Assembly: GCF_000615285.1 (NCBI RefSeq)
Contig: NZ_BALU01000010.1
Location: 28,274-92,273 of the forward strand
From: Lactobacillus kitasatonis DSM 16761 = JCM 1039
GTDB lineage: Bacteria > Bacillota > Bacilli > Lactobacillales > Lactobacillaceae
Reading direction: 5' to 3'
Length of the DNA: 64,000 nucleotides
Shown piece by piece: positions 18,061 through 27,398 of this stretch; positions within the stretch are counted from its first letter, which is position 1, and each line of letters opens with the position of its first letter. Under the pieces are notes generated by a model. The model was not told the DNA's origin and did not search any database. It was given only the letters and a program-made list of their open reading frames with translations. Made by a program: the position numbers and the translations under genes.

Positions 18061-19315
18061 ACTTTGATCTACAATACTTAGTACCACGACCATTGCCCAG
18101 CTTTACTGCATAGCCTTTTTGAAGCAATTCTTCTAAAAGATTCAAAACCTTATTTTTACTAAAAGAGGTTTCTTGACTAATGCTGGAGCTTGATAATGGT
18201 GTATTCTGCAAAATTGAATATACTTCATTTGCATCTTCTGAAACACCCTGAAGTTTCATTTTAACTACCGGCAAAACAATCTTAATCGAATTTTTGTAAA
18301 TTAAAAATGGGGGTTGAGTTTTACTATCAGCGTAAGCAGCAATAATTCTTTGAATCCCTGTACCAAATTGTTCAATTAGTCCTAACCTAAAGAAAATATT
18401 TGCAATAATCGAATTCCGTAAAATAGAGAGCTGGCCAGCCATATATTCTTCTTTACTTAAACCTTTAGGCAGCCCACCTGGGGACGTCACTTCAATTCAA
18501 TCAGCAAACATTGCAACCTTGATCTGTGCATTTACATCCCAAGTTCGATGCACAATTGCATTAGCAATTGCTTCTCTGAAGGCATTTTCAGGAATTTGCT
18601 CATTCTTTCTCCGATATGCTCCATCAATTACCTCATTTAGATAATATTGGCGATATTTCTGCAGTGCATCTTGATAGAGTTTTAAAATAGAGACTTTTTC
18701 CACCTGAGTACGATCAAGCATGACATTAATATTGTCACCAAATTTAACTAAATCAATGCCACGATAATCATTCTTATCTGCAAATAATACGCCAGCATTA
18801 GTATATCTGCCATCTTTTTCTCTCAGGCCTAATGTAATCAACAAATCTGGCGTAAGTTTTTCAATGCCAATTTTTTCCTGTAAGGCTTTTTCTAAAATTG
18901 AAAAATGCAGATTTGATATATGAGAAGGTAAACTATCATATGAGGGATTTTACCCTTCTAGGATAAGACGTGATAATTCTAAAGAATCTACTGGCACAGA
19001 TGCACTATCATTTCTTTTATAAGCTTTTTCTTTATAAAAATATGGAGAATATAATCCTTGAAAGATTTTTAATGTAACTACATTAGTTTGTTCATCAATG
19101 TGTAAACGATAATCAGCTTGTGGTCTAATTGAATCATTGATTTTATTCTCAACATTCAAGCATGTCTGAACTGGATCTTTTACTCCAACTACAGTTCCAT
19201 CATCTTTAACACCAAATTTAATTTCTCTATCGCCATAATTAGCAAAAGCACTAACTGTTTTCAAAAAAGTATTAGTTATGCTTTCCTTAAATTCTAAATT
19301 GTTCGTTTCACGCAT
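18059..19315 (-). pseudogene. AlbA_2/Schlafen-type ATP-binding protein with two in-frame stops
   Basis: Three pieces lie in one frame and give a 418-codon gene interrupted by TAA at 18950-18952 and TGA at 18491-18496. Both look like single substitutions; the second sits in FAD-*-IEVTSPGGLPKG, where the family usually has Arg. Residues 1-120 are an AlbA_2 (DUF4062-neighbour, Schlafen-like) domain (NNLEFKES...FANYGDREIKFGV). The middle and the GGLPKGLSKEEY region are the HATPase_c_4-like part. The end is a winged helix (SSSISQETSFSKNKVLNLLEELLQKGY). A good ribosome site precedes the ATG. Unlike the other broken genes here, this one keeps its frame, so the stops look like real inactivation. Confidence 0.82.
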
Positions 19316-19389
19316 TTAGACCACCTACTTTTCTTTTTTCTAAATTATATAATTTACATCCTTTTTTAAACGCAAATTTAAGATTTTAC

Positions 19390-19443
19390 GTCCAAAAAAG
19401 GACGCAAAAAAGGACGCAAATTTTTGCGTCCCTTTTTTGCGTT
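19390..19443 (-). terminator. Large hairpin with internal 12-bp tandem repeat
   Basis: ACGCAAAAAAGGACGCAA pairs with TTGCGTCC-C-TTTTTTGCGT (one bulged C). The left arm is itself built from repeats of AAAAAAGGACGC. It lies 20 bp past the stop of the NAD(P)-binding gene and can terminate it, although it is unusually long. Confidence 0.65.
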
Positions 19444-19463
19444 TAATTTCAAACGTAAATTTA

Positions 19464-20102
19464 TTAATACCAGCTTGGTTTGTCGCCTTCAGTACCTGGC
19501 TTGCCCAAGCCAATTGACTTACCAATATCTTCCTTAGGATACTTAATCAAATGGTAAACGTAAGCTGCAACAGATTTACGTGAAACTTCAGTATCCTTGA
19601 TTGGTTCACCTTTTTCACTCTTCTCGTAGTCAACTTCGTTCTTATCAGTCATCCAGGTTGGACGAATAATGGTGTAATCCAAACCTGAATCTTCAATTCT
19701 CTTAGCAGCCTTGGCATATTCAGTAATGTAATCGCCTAAAGTTTCCTTATTCCATTCACCGAATTTACCAGGAACTTCATCATAAATGCCTAAAGTTGAA
19801 ATCCAAATAAGTCTCTTTACATGGGCATTCTTCATTGCTTCAACTGTAGCTTCGGCTTCAAGATCGATGTCATCTTTACCACCTAAGTTGGCATAAACGA
19901 TATCTTGACCCTTCATTGCCTTTTCAAGTTGAGCGGCATCTGTTGCACTACCCTCGAAAATCGTAGCTTGATTCTTCTTGTCTGCCATGCGAGAAGCATT
20001 GCGTAAAAATAATGAAGTTTGAACGTCTTTATCTGCAAATAAAAACTTTTCTACAATTTGGGCTACTCGTCCGTGAGCACCAAGTACTACAACTTTAACC
20101 AT
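19464..20102 (-). CDS. NAD(P)-binding (NmrA/atypical SDR) family protein
   Basis: A 212-aa Rossmann protein. VVVLGAHGRVAQIV at the N-terminus is the dinucleotide-binding loop; ANLGGKDDID and WISTLGIYDEVPG follow, with a typical SDR-a C-terminus (TIIRPTWMTD). Length fits the NAD(P)H-binding proteins often annotated as saccharopine-dehydrogenase-like or NAD-dependent epimerase in lactobacilli. A catalytic YxxxK is replaced by a loose Y-AKAAKRIEDSGLDY arrangement, so activity and substrate are uncertain. The ribosome site AAGGAG is strong. Confidence 0.82.
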   Translation of the reverse strand: MVKVVVLGAHGRVAQIVEKFLFADKDVQTSLFLRNASRMADKKNQATIFEGSATDAAQLEKAMKGQDIVYANLGGKDDIDLEAEATVEAMKNAHVKRLIWISTLGIYDEVPGKFGEWNKETLGDYITEYAKAAKRIEDSGLDYTIIRPTWMTDKNEVDYEKSEKGEPIKDTEVSRKSVAAYVYHLIKYPKEDIGKSIGLGKPGTEGDKPSWY

Positions 20103-20185
20103 AATTTTCTCCTTTTTAATCTAGTCAAAATTTATTATGCATTATTCTACCTACATACTAGACCAAAACAAAAAAATAAGCTAAT

Positions 20186-20842
20186 TTACTTACAAAAGTT
20201 CTTAATTAAATCAAGCAATTTTAAGCTTCTAACCGCATAGCTATCGTGTGTTTGACGAGGCATGATTACTAAACGTGCATTTGGCATTAATTGACTATAC
20301 CAACGAACATGTTCAACTTTAACCCAGTCTTTTTCACCAACTACACAAAGAGTTGGCGTCTTGATTTTCTTTAGATCATCTTCTGAAATAAATGATTCGG
20401 TTAATTCAACTCGACTATCACGGTCTAACTTAAAGAAACGGTGAAATCCTTCAGTTACATAGTGATATGGACGAATACCTGCACCATTTACGAAAACACC
20501 AGCTACAATCATTTTCTTAAATATATCAGGATGTTGTTTGGCTAACATCATTGCGACTAAGCCACCTGCATCAAAGCCAAAGCAGTAACATCCCACAATG
20601 CCAATTTGCTTAATAAAGGCATAAACATCTTCCACTTCAGTTTGATAGTGTTCCGCAATGTCGCCTTCACTAAGACCATGGCCACGCATATCCAAAACGT
20701 AAACCGTGTAGTATAGCGATAATGGTGCCACAATTTTATCGAACATACCGCCATCTAAATGATGTCCATGAAGAAGAAGCAAAGGTGCACCTTCGCCTAG
20801 TTTATGGTAATAAAATTCAACACCGTTGACTTTTTCTTTCAT
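20186..20842 (-). CDS. Alpha/beta hydrolase with Asp at the nucleophile position
   Basis: A 218-aa cytoplasmic protein. LLLHGHHLDGG is the oxyanion region, DMRGHGLSEG the strand-4 loop, CFGFDAGG the nucleophile elbow (D91), VVGEKDW the acid region and RQTHDSY the His. The elbow normally reads GxSxG in esterases; here the codon is GAT, giving Asp as in haloalkane dehalogenases and epoxide hydrolases. The protein is shorter than those enzymes (about 290-310 aa) and its small cap suggests a different substrate. It starts 11 bp after the glycosyltransferase gene and is probably cotranscribed with it. Confidence 0.8.
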   Translation of the reverse strand: MKEKVNGVEFYYHKLGEGAPLLLLHGHHLDGGMFDKIVAPLSLYYTVYVLDMRGHGLSEGDIAEHYQTEVEDVYAFIKQIGIVGCYCFGFDAGGLVAMMLAKQHPDIFKKMIVAGVFVNGAGIRPYHYVTEGFHRFFKLDRDSRVELTESFISEDDLKKIKTPTLCVVGEKDWVKVEHVRWYSQLMPNARLVIMPRQTHDSYAVRSLKLLDLIKNFCK

Positions 20843-20853
20843 AAAATCCTCTC

Positions 20854-21669
20854 TTATTGAGCGTCGCTGTCGCGTAAAGCTGGACGATCCATCTTCTTGC
20901 GCAGCTTCTCGTCTTCACGATCCTTGAGCATAGTCTTGATAATCTTGCGCCATACACGGTAATTACCACGGAAATTATCTGCCACCTTCTTAATGTTAGG
21001 CTGGTGAATAATACTGCCCTTTCTTTGCCAGTAGTGGTAGTAAGGCTTTTGCGTGTAATATACGCCCTTGCAGACTGAAATGTACTTTACGTTAAAAATT
21101 TGATCTTCAAGAAGTGAAATATCGCGATCAAATTTTAAATGATACTTCTTAATGATTGCAGTCTTATAAGCCTTGTTCCAGCTGTAGCCCTTCATTGGCG
21201 AGCCAAAAACATTAGTTAATTTAAGATAAGTTTCACCGCGTGTTAAAAGACCGCCTTCAGGATGACCAACAACGTGAGATTTCTTGTCAAGATAGTCCAT
21301 CCAGTAGCCACAAGATACCAGACTTACATCTGGATGTTCTTCAAAGGCTCTGATAAAAAATGCTGTGTAACCTGGATCTACCCAATCATCACCATCATGA
21401 AAGGTGACATATGGCGTGTCGATATACTTCATACCGACATTACGTGCGTCAGATGGGCCACCATTTTTCTTTTTGATTAATTTGAAGTATGGAAAACGTT
21501 TGGCGTAGCTCTGGGCTACCTCAGCCGAATTATCCGTTGAGCCATCGTCCACCACGATTAACTTGAAGCTCTTGTCGACTTGCTTAAGTAAAGCTTCGAA
21601 AGCGCGTGGTAGATATTGTGCCGTATTATAGACCGGCATAATGATAGTTAACTTAGGCACTTGTAACAT
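20854..21669 (-). CDS. Glycosyltransferase family 2
   Basis: A 271-aa GT-A enzyme. TIIMPVYNTAQYLPRAFEAL, VVDDGSTDNSAEVA and the metal-binding HDGDDWVDPGY give a typical family 2 core; a C-terminal basic tail (KMDRPAL) may contact the membrane. There is no transmembrane segment. It resembles single glycosyltransferases that decorate wall polymers; acceptor and sugar are unknown. AAGGGGG is the ribosome site. The hydrolase gene follows at 11 bp. Confidence 0.88.
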   Translation of the reverse strand: MLQVPKLTIIMPVYNTAQYLPRAFEALLKQVDKSFKLIVVDDGSTDNSAEVAQSYAKRFPYFKLIKKKNGGPSDARNVGMKYIDTPYVTFHDGDDWVDPGYTAFFIRAFEEHPDVSLVSCGYWMDYLDKKSHVVGHPEGGLLTRGETYLKLTNVFGSPMKGYSWNKAYKTAIIKKYHLKFDRDISLLEDQIFNVKYISVCKGVYYTQKPYYHYWQRKGSIIHQPNIKKVADNFRGNYRVWRKIIKTMLKDREDEKLRKKMDRPALRDSDAQ

Positions 21670-21819
21670 ATTGTCCCCCTTTATTGCTCTTCATTATACC
21701 ATCTTCAAGTTTTAGGTTGAAATTAAGAAAGTTTTAGGAGAAGATTTACATTCCGTTCAAAATTATCTAGTATAATATTTCGTATCAAATAGAATAAACA
21801 TTCGATAAGAGGAAAAAAT

Positions 21820-22779
21820 ATGAAAAAGACTATTAAAATTTTAACAGCAATTTTGTTTAGTGCTGTCGCGACAATTCTGGTTGGTCAAAATAATCTTGTT
21901 TTAGCTGACGATGATACTCCAGTGGTAACACTTGGTACCTCATTAACCGATTCACAAAAAGACGGTACGTTAAAGACTTTGACCGCCCCATTAAATGGCG
22001 GTAACTACCAAACAATCACTGTTACCGGTTCTGACTTGGTTAGATATTTGAATCCATCTGGTGACAACTTCACTACTTCTTCTGGTGTTTGGTCCAGTGC
22101 CATGATTCAAAAGACCAGCAGCGGTAGCGGAATTAACGTTAAGATTTTGGACTACAATGGCAGAAACAACATCACAACTATCACTGCCAACCAATACAAA
22201 AATGCAGCTTTAACTGCCGGTATTACTGACGCTAACATTTACGTTACTAGTGCTATTCCAATCGATGGTTCAGGTGCCTTAGCCGGTGTTTACGCTGCTT
22301 ATGCTAAAAACGGTAATGCTTTAAACCAAAAGCAAGTTAACGCAGCCCAAGACGAAATGAACACTTTGAGTGGCATTACTCAAGACAATAAGAACAAAAA
22401 GGGCTATTCTGATGCCCAATTAAACAATGCGGTTGCCGGTGCCAAGAGTGAAATGGCTAAGCAAGGTCAAAACATTTCTGACAGCCAAATTCGTGATATT
22501 GTAAATAACCAAATCAATATCAATCACTTGGGCAACACCATTAACAACAATCAAAAGAACCAAATCGTTAACCTGTTGATTGAAATTCGCGATTCTGGTG
22601 CCCTTAAGAGCAGTGACTTTAAAGGTCAAGCTTCTAAGCTTTCTAGTCAAATCGAAAATAGTGCTAAGAACATCTTTAACAAGTTCAACACTCCAGAAAA
22701 TCGTAGCTGGCTACAACAATTGTGGGACAGCATCGTGAACTTCTTTAGCCACATGTTTGGCGGAGTTATTTTAGGATAA
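21820..22779 (+). CDS. Secreted DUF1002 protein
   Basis: A 319-aa exported protein. The signal peptide is residues 1-29 (KKTIKIL..., cleavage near VLA-DDD). Residues 30-165 match the DUF1002 domain (VVTLGTSLTDSQKDGTLKTL..., then ITDANIYVTSAIPIDGSGALAG), which also occurs in Bacillus YpuA. The C-terminal part is helical, rich in Asn and Gln, ending in a hydrophobic patch (LQQLWDSIVNFFSHMFGGVILG). No anchor motif was seen. Function is unknown. Own terminator downstream; promoter region AT-rich. Confidence 0.85.
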   Translation: MKKTIKILTAILFSAVATILVGQNNLVLADDDTPVVTLGTSLTDSQKDGTLKTLTAPLNGGNYQTITVTGSDLVRYLNPSGDNFTTSSGVWSSAMIQKTSSGSGINVKILDYNGRNNITTITANQYKNAALTAGITDANIYVTSAIPIDGSGALAGVYAAYAKNGNALNQKQVNAAQDEMNTLSGITQDNKNKKGYSDAQLNNAVAGAKSEMAKQGQNISDSQIRDIVNNQININHLGNTINNNQKNQIVNLLIEIRDSGALKSSDFKGQASKLSSQIENSAKNIFNKFNTPENRSWLQQLWDSIVNFFSHMFGGVILG

Positions 22780-22784
22780 AAATC

Positions 22785-22822
22785 AAGGCCATGATTATCA
22801 ATGATAGTCATGACCTTTTTTA
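22785..22822. terminator. Bidirectional intrinsic terminator
   Basis: AAGG-C-CATGA-T-TATC pairs with GATA-G-TCATG-A-CCTT and is followed by TTTTTT. Confidence 0.85.
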
Positions 22823-23586
22823 TTACATGTTTTTATCCATATATTCGTTTAACTTGTGATCGACAAATTCATTGCCACGGTTATTGGCGTGACCCTTTGT
22901 CCATTCAAATGTACTGTCAGGAAAAGATTGCAACAAGCGATCCAATTCTTTCCATTCAGGCACATTCTTTAATGGACCTGATGAACGTTTCCAGCCGCGC
23001 TTCTTCCAGCCTTGCAGCCAGTGCTGATTGATTGCATTTAACACATATTTTGAATCAAGTACGAACAACAAATGCTTTTCATTAAAGCCTAGCTCAATTA
23101 ATTTTTTCAGAGCATTGATCAAAGCCGTTTGTTCCATCTTGTTGTTGGTTGCGCCATATTCACCGCCGGAACCAGACTCCGATCCACCATTCCATTCAAT
23201 CAGATAAGCCAGGCAGCCTTATCCGTCTTTTTAACATGACCACCCTTATAAACACCAGTATTTCGGGTACCGCCATCAGTATAAGTAGTCGCAAAATATT
23301 CAGTAGATTGAGTATTTTGCATTTTTGTTTTCTTATTTTTGGTTGCCTTAACCGGCTTTTTACTGTTATGCTTTATTTTTTCGATCGCATTTTCTAGCGT
23401 GTCATCTTTTCTATTGATCGTTTCTTCACGCGATTTTTCTTGCCAGCCTAAATAATCAATCGCGTCAGTGATATTTTCAAAGGATTTGTACTCAGCACCG
23501 GAAAAGCCGTCAACTTGTTTTTTAGTCTCATCCCAATTGCGATAAACGCCTGGAACGCGACCTTTTTTTACTGCATAAATTTTCAT
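22823..23586 (-). pseudogene. Viroplasmin-domain ribonuclease HI, frameshifted
   Basis: Restoring one base at about 23209 (CCC read as CC) joins two frames into a protein of about 254 aa: ...DKAAW-AYLIEWNGGSESGSG.... Residues 1-45 are the caulimovirus viroplasmin-like domain (KIYAVKKGRVPGVYRNWDETKKQV) that helps bind hybrids. The rest is RNase HI with catalytic residues in YTDGG (Asp), KMEQTAL (Glu), LDSKYVL (Asp) and NEFVDH (Asp). It degrades RNA in RNA:DNA hybrids. The true start is the ATG at 23586 with GAGGTAG upstream; longer frames lack a ribosome site. All catalytic residues survive, so the break may be a base-call error. Confidence 0.82.
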
Positions 23587-23679
23587 AGCTACCTCAAAAA
23601 TCAAAAAACTTCCACTAAATGTTAAAATGTACTTATTACTATTCACATTATATAGAAAAGGAATGAAGGTGAGCAAAAG

Positions 23680-24606
23680 TTGTTTTTCAATACCAAGAAA
23701 TACGCTGAAGAAGCGGAAAAGAACCATAAACACGATTTAAAGCAAGAGCCGACCATGTTTAATATGATCTCATTAGGACTGCTTGCAACTTTTGCTCCAA
23801 CCCGTATTTTCTTAAAAATGCACAAGCGTCGCATTACCGACAATGTGGTCGTTGAAAAAAGTGATGTCGAGCAAGTACCCATTATTTACTTCCACGGCTT
23901 TCGCGGCGGTGACTACACTACCAACGTTATGGTGCATCAAGCAGCTAAAGAGAAAGGCAACAAAAAATTTTTAAAAGTCACTGTTGATTTGCTCGGCAAT
24001 TTCAAACTAGAAGGCACTTGGACCGGTGACAAGCATCCCATCGTGCAAATTGCCTTTCGCCAAAGAATCGTCGGCATCTACGGCATCGATTACTATCTAA
24101 GTTTCGTTTTACCATTTTTATCTAAAAGATATAATTTCAAAAACTACATTGCGGTGGCTCACTCATTAGCCTGCCCTTGTATCATTAGAACTGAGATGAA
24201 ACATTCTTCAAGCAAGAGCTTTCCTCACCTAGTTAAATGTGCCCTCATCGCTGGACCATTTGATGGCGTAACTTACTTAGGCGACATCCCTAACGTTAAT
24301 GTTTTAAACGAAAATGGACGTCCCAGCATGATGAACCCGCATTATCTTTACCTTCTGTTCAACCGTAGAAAATTTAATCCTAATATTTCAGTCTTGAATA
24401 TCTATGGCAATGTTTTAGACAATACCAATACAGATAAATTTATTTCAGTCGTATCAGCTAAAAGCATCCGCTACATTTTGGCTCCTAAAGCCCATTTCTA
24501 CCAAGAAGTCGAAGTTCGTGGCAAAAACGATGCAGAACACAGCTGGATGCATGATAATCCTTTTGTAATTGACATTATTGATAAGTTCCTTAATTTAAAA
24601 AAATAG
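23680..24606 (+). CDS. Alpha/beta hydrolase of the DUF915 lipase-like family
   Basis: A 308-aa protein read from a TTG start with AAGGTGAG 6 bases upstream; no ATG in this frame has a ribosome site until residue 26. A short hydrophobic stretch near residues 25-43 could be a signal anchor. PIIYFHGFRGGDYTTN is the oxyanion region. The nucleophile elbow reads AVAHSLACP rather than the usual GHSMGG. An Asp near NIYGNVLDN and a His in DAEHSWMHDN complete a possible triad. Family members are annotated as cell-surface hydrolases. It lies 18 bp before cls and probably shares its transcript. Confidence 0.8.
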   Translation: MFFNTKKYAEEAEKNHKHDLKQEPTMFNMISLGLLATFAPTRIFLKMHKRRITDNVVVEKSDVEQVPIIYFHGFRGGDYTTNVMVHQAAKEKGNKKFLKVTVDLLGNFKLEGTWTGDKHPIVQIAFRQRIVGIYGIDYYLSFVLPFLSKRYNFKNYIAVAHSLACPCIIRTEMKHSSSKSFPHLVKCALIAGPFDGVTYLGDIPNVNVLNENGRPSMMNPHYLYLLFNRRKFNPNISVLNIYGNVLDNTNTDKFISVVSAKSIRYILAPKAHFYQEVEVRGKNDAEHSWMHDNPFVIDIIDKFLNLKK

Positions 24607-24624
24607 TTTCTTTGGAGGAAGAAA

Positions 24625-26082
24625 ATGATTTGGTGGCATGATTTTATCAGAATTATCTTCATAACTAATACGATCTTAGCCTTCTACATTGTTTTCCACC
24701 GTAGACGTTCCGTTTCTACAACCTGGGCCTGGCTAATCATTTTACTTATTTTGCCAGTAATCGGTATTACCCTTTATGCCTTCTTTGGCCGTGGTATTTC
24801 CCAGGAAAATATTTTTGCAATTAATAAACAGAAACACATTGGACTGCGCAATGTCCAAGAATCGATCACGGAGGCACCGAAAAAAGTCAGCCCTGCAGAC
24901 ACTTCAAGTGCCGGTGGAATTGCCATTCACTTTTTTAATCAAGACGACGAGTCTCCCTTAACCAAAAACAACAATGTCGAGCTTTATACAGAAGGTGAGA
25001 CCTTCTTCCATGACATGCTTAAAGATATTGTCAGAGCCAAAGAAACAGTTAATATCGAATTTTATACTTTTTACAGCGACAACATCGGTAACCGTGTTTT
25101 GCAGCTGCTGATTAAAAAAGCACAACAAGGCGTAAAGGTGCGTGTAATTTACGATGCCTGGGGTTCAATGGGCGCAACCAAAGCCTGGTTTGACCAATTA
25201 CGTGATGCCGGCGGTGAAGTAGTACCCTTTATCACTTCTAAAAACATGATCACCAGATACCGCATCAACTACCACTTGCACCGAAAAATCGTAGTCATTG
25301 ACGGTAAGATTTCCTGGACCGGTGGTTTCAATATTGGTGATCAATACTTAGGAAAGAAAAAGAAATTTGGTCATTGGCGTGACAGTCAAGTACGTATCGT
25401 TGGTTCTGCTTCCCTGCTTTTGCAAGAACGCTTCGTCATGGACTGGAACGCTTCAGTTAAGAACGATGATCAACTCATTCGCTTTAATTCCACTCTTTTT
25501 CCTGACCTTGATGAAACTAATATTCACCAAGGCGATATCGCTACACAGATCGTTTCAGATGGGCCCGATCGTTACACGCCATACATGCGTAACGGTATGA
25601 TGCGCTTGATGCTTCTTGCAAGAAAAAGGTTGTGGATTCAAACACCTTACCTGATCCCAGATGACGCTGTTTTTGCCACTTGGCAAACCATCGCCGCTTC
25701 AGGAGTGGATGTGCGTATCATGATTCCCTGCAAGCCGGACCACCCATTTATTTATCGCGCTACGCAATGGTACGCAAATGAATTAACCCGTTGCGGCGTC
25801 AAAATTTATATTTACGAAGATGGATTCTTACATGCCAAAACTACCATCATCGATGATAAATTCTCCAGTGTCGGTTCAATGAACCAAGATTATCGTTCAT
25901 ATAATTTAAACTTTGAAGATAATGCCATTTTTTATGATAAAGATTTCAATGCAAAAATGGCTCAAGTCTTTGAAGAAGATATGAAGCATTCTCACTTGCT
26001 CACCCCTAGAGAAATAAAAAAGCAAGGCCGCTGGTTGCGGACCTTGCAGAGTTTCTCTCGTATGCTTTCACCAATCTTATGA
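24625..26082 (+). CDS. cls: Cardiolipin synthase
   Basis: A 485-aa membrane enzyme condensing two phosphatidylglycerols into cardiolipin. Two N-terminal helices (about 8-28 and 35-56) are followed by two phospholipase-D motifs: HRKIVVIDGKISWTGGFN (H219) and HAKTTIIDDKFSSVGSMN (H403), each with HxKxxxxD intact. Length is normal. The ribosome site TGGAGG is strong. The last 20 codons also encode the hairpin that terminates the convergent minus-strand gene, and the two reading frames overlap by 6 bases. Confidence 0.95.
   Translation: MIWWHDFIRIIFITNTILAFYIVFHRRRSVSTTWAWLIILLILPVIGITLYAFFGRGISQENIFAINKQKHIGLRNVQESITEAPKKVSPADTSSAGGIAIHFFNQDDESPLTKNNNVELYTEGETFFHDMLKDIVRAKETVNIEFYTFYSDNIGNRVLQLLIKKAQQGVKVRVIYDAWGSMGATKAWFDQLRDAGGEVVPFITSKNMITRYRINYHLHRKIVVIDGKISWTGGFNIGDQYLGKKKKFGHWRDSQVRIVGSASLLLQERFVMDWNASVKNDDQLIRFNSTLFPDLDETNIHQGDIATQIVSDGPDRYTPYMRNGMMRLMLLARKRLWIQTPYLIPDDAVFATWQTIAASGVDVRIMIPCKPDHPFIYRATQWYANELTRCGVKIYIYEDGFLHAKTTIIDDKFSSVGSMNQDYRSYNLNFEDNAIFYDKDFNAKMAQVFEEDMKHSHLLTPREIKKQGRWLRTLQSFSRMLSPIL
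26019..26052 (-). terminator. Minus-strand terminator embedded in the 3' end of cls
   Basis: GCAAGG-C-CGC pairs with GCG-G-ACCTTGC inside the cls reading frame. Read on the minus strand it is followed by CTTTTTTA, so it can end the transcript of the convergent membrane gene. Confidence 0.7.
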
Positions 26083-26556
26083 TTGGACTTCAACGGGAAT
26101 ATTCTTACCAATATATTTTTGAAGAGCTGGCACTACTTCATTAACTTGATTGCGGAAACGCATCATGTATGACTTATTGTCCTCAGTCCTAAAAAGAGCC
26201 ACGACTAAAGGCTTTTTTTGATTAGGGATTTGAATCAAAGTGATATATGCAATGTTATCGTATTTAACAGTTCTCTTGAAATAGCCTGAAACGACTAATC
26301 TCTTAGGACTGAAGCCTGAGAAACCATCAACGATACTGATTAATACGAATAAGGCTAAAAAGACGTTTAAACCTGGATCACCTTTTTCAATATAGTTCCA
26401 AGTAAAGCCTAGCCAAATAAAAATGACGGCCCAAACAATTGAGGAAACACGGTAATGACCACGGAATTCGACCTTAGCCTGCCAGTACCAGCTGTAACAA
26501 GCATAGGCCAACATTAAGATGTTAATTACTATATAAAAGTAGTACATGTATGTCAT
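26077..26556 (-). CDS. Small membrane protein, unknown function
   Basis: A 159-aa protein when started at the ATG at 26556, which has GAGGAG 8-9 bases upstream; a frame reaching 26691 has no ribosome site and would run through the neighbouring promoter region. Three hydrophobic segments (about 5-25, 38-57, 67-85) precede a soluble C-terminal domain of about 70 residues (SPKRLVVSGYFKRTVKYDNIAYITLIQ, a PH-like or DUF5673-like beta pattern). Function unknown. Its 3' end overlaps the convergent cls gene by 6 bp. Confidence 0.7.
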   Translation of the reverse strand: MTYMYYFYIVINILMLAYACYSWYWQAKVEFRGHYRVSSIVWAVIFIWLGFTWNYIEKGDPGLNVFLALFVLISIVDGFSGFSPKRLVVSGYFKRTVKYDNIAYITLIQIPNQKKPLVVALFRTEDNKSYMMRFRNQVNEVVPALQKYIGKNIPVEVQS

Positions 26557-26642
26557 AAGAATTCTCCTCAACGTTTTATTTTTTCTATTATAACAAAAGG
26601 TCGATATATAATTATACATAGGAATTCTTTGGGAGGCAAAAT

Positions 26643-27347
26643 ATGAATCATGATGATTTAACCGAATTGCAACAAGATTTAGATAATGCAAAACATGTTG
26701 TCTTCTTAACAGGAGCTGGTGTATCTACACACTCTGGTATCCCCGATTATCGCTCAAAAAACGGAATCTACAACGGCGTACAGGAAAGTCCTGAGACGAT
26801 TTTAAGCGAAAGCACACTCTACAATCGTCCCGAATTCTTCTATCACTTCGTGATGAATAATATGTACTTCCCCGATGCCAAACCAAATTTAATCCACGAA
26901 AAAATCGCGCAAATCTGCAACGAAAAAGGCGATTTAATCACGCAAAATATCGACAGATTGGATACGAAAGCAGGTAATAAACACGTAACAGAATTCCACG
27001 GCAACCTGTATAATATATATTGCACTAAATGTCATCAGCCCGTTTCTTATGACAAATATGCTCAAGGATATATTCACCAAAACTGTGGCGGAATTATCCG
27101 TCCAGAAATCGTATTATATGGTGAATCAATCAATCCTGATACGTTAAATAAATCGGTTAATGTTATGCAAAAATCCGACCTAATAATCATTAGTGGCACT
27201 AGTTTTGTGGTCTACCCATTTGCACAACTATTGGCTTACCGTAAAGAAGGCGCAAAAATATATTCGATTAATAAAACCGAAATTCCTGCTCCTGGCGTAA
27301 AACAAATCATTGGGGACGCACTCGATGCATTTAAGCAATTGAATTAG
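26643..27347 (+). CDS. SIR2-family NAD-dependent protein deacylase
   Basis: A 234-aa sirtuin. GAGVSTHSGIPDYRS (residues 24-38) and TQNID (100-104) bind NAD; H119 in EFHGN is the catalytic base. The zinc site reads C127-x2-C130 and then H145-x2-C148 (IHQNCGG), so one of the usual four Cys is His, which can still bind zinc. It removes acyl groups from lysines, releasing nicotinamide. The ribosome site GGGAGG is strong. It is followed within 55 bp by the alkyltransferase-like gene on the same strand. Confidence 0.92.
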   Translation: MNHDDLTELQQDLDNAKHVVFLTGAGVSTHSGIPDYRSKNGIYNGVQESPETILSESTLYNRPEFFYHFVMNNMYFPDAKPNLIHEKIAQICNEKGDLITQNIDRLDTKAGNKHVTEFHGNLYNIYCTKCHQPVSYDKYAQGYIHQNCGGIIRPEIVLYGESINPDTLNKSVNVMQKSDLIIISGTSFVVYPFAQLLAYRKEGAKIYSINKTEIPAPGVKQIIGDALDAFKQLN

Positions 27348-27398
27348 AATAAACGATTTGTTATTCTTATAAACAATAGCTATATGGGTGGTGAAAAC

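Noticed and set aside
19381..19443. Short CRISPR-like repeat array
   Set aside because: Only two direct 12-bp units without spacers, and they form one hairpin; no cas genes in the window.
27384..27398. Five-residue longer start of the alkyltransferase-like gene
   Set aside because: GGTGG serves the ATG at 27399; nothing resembling a ribosome site precedes 27384.
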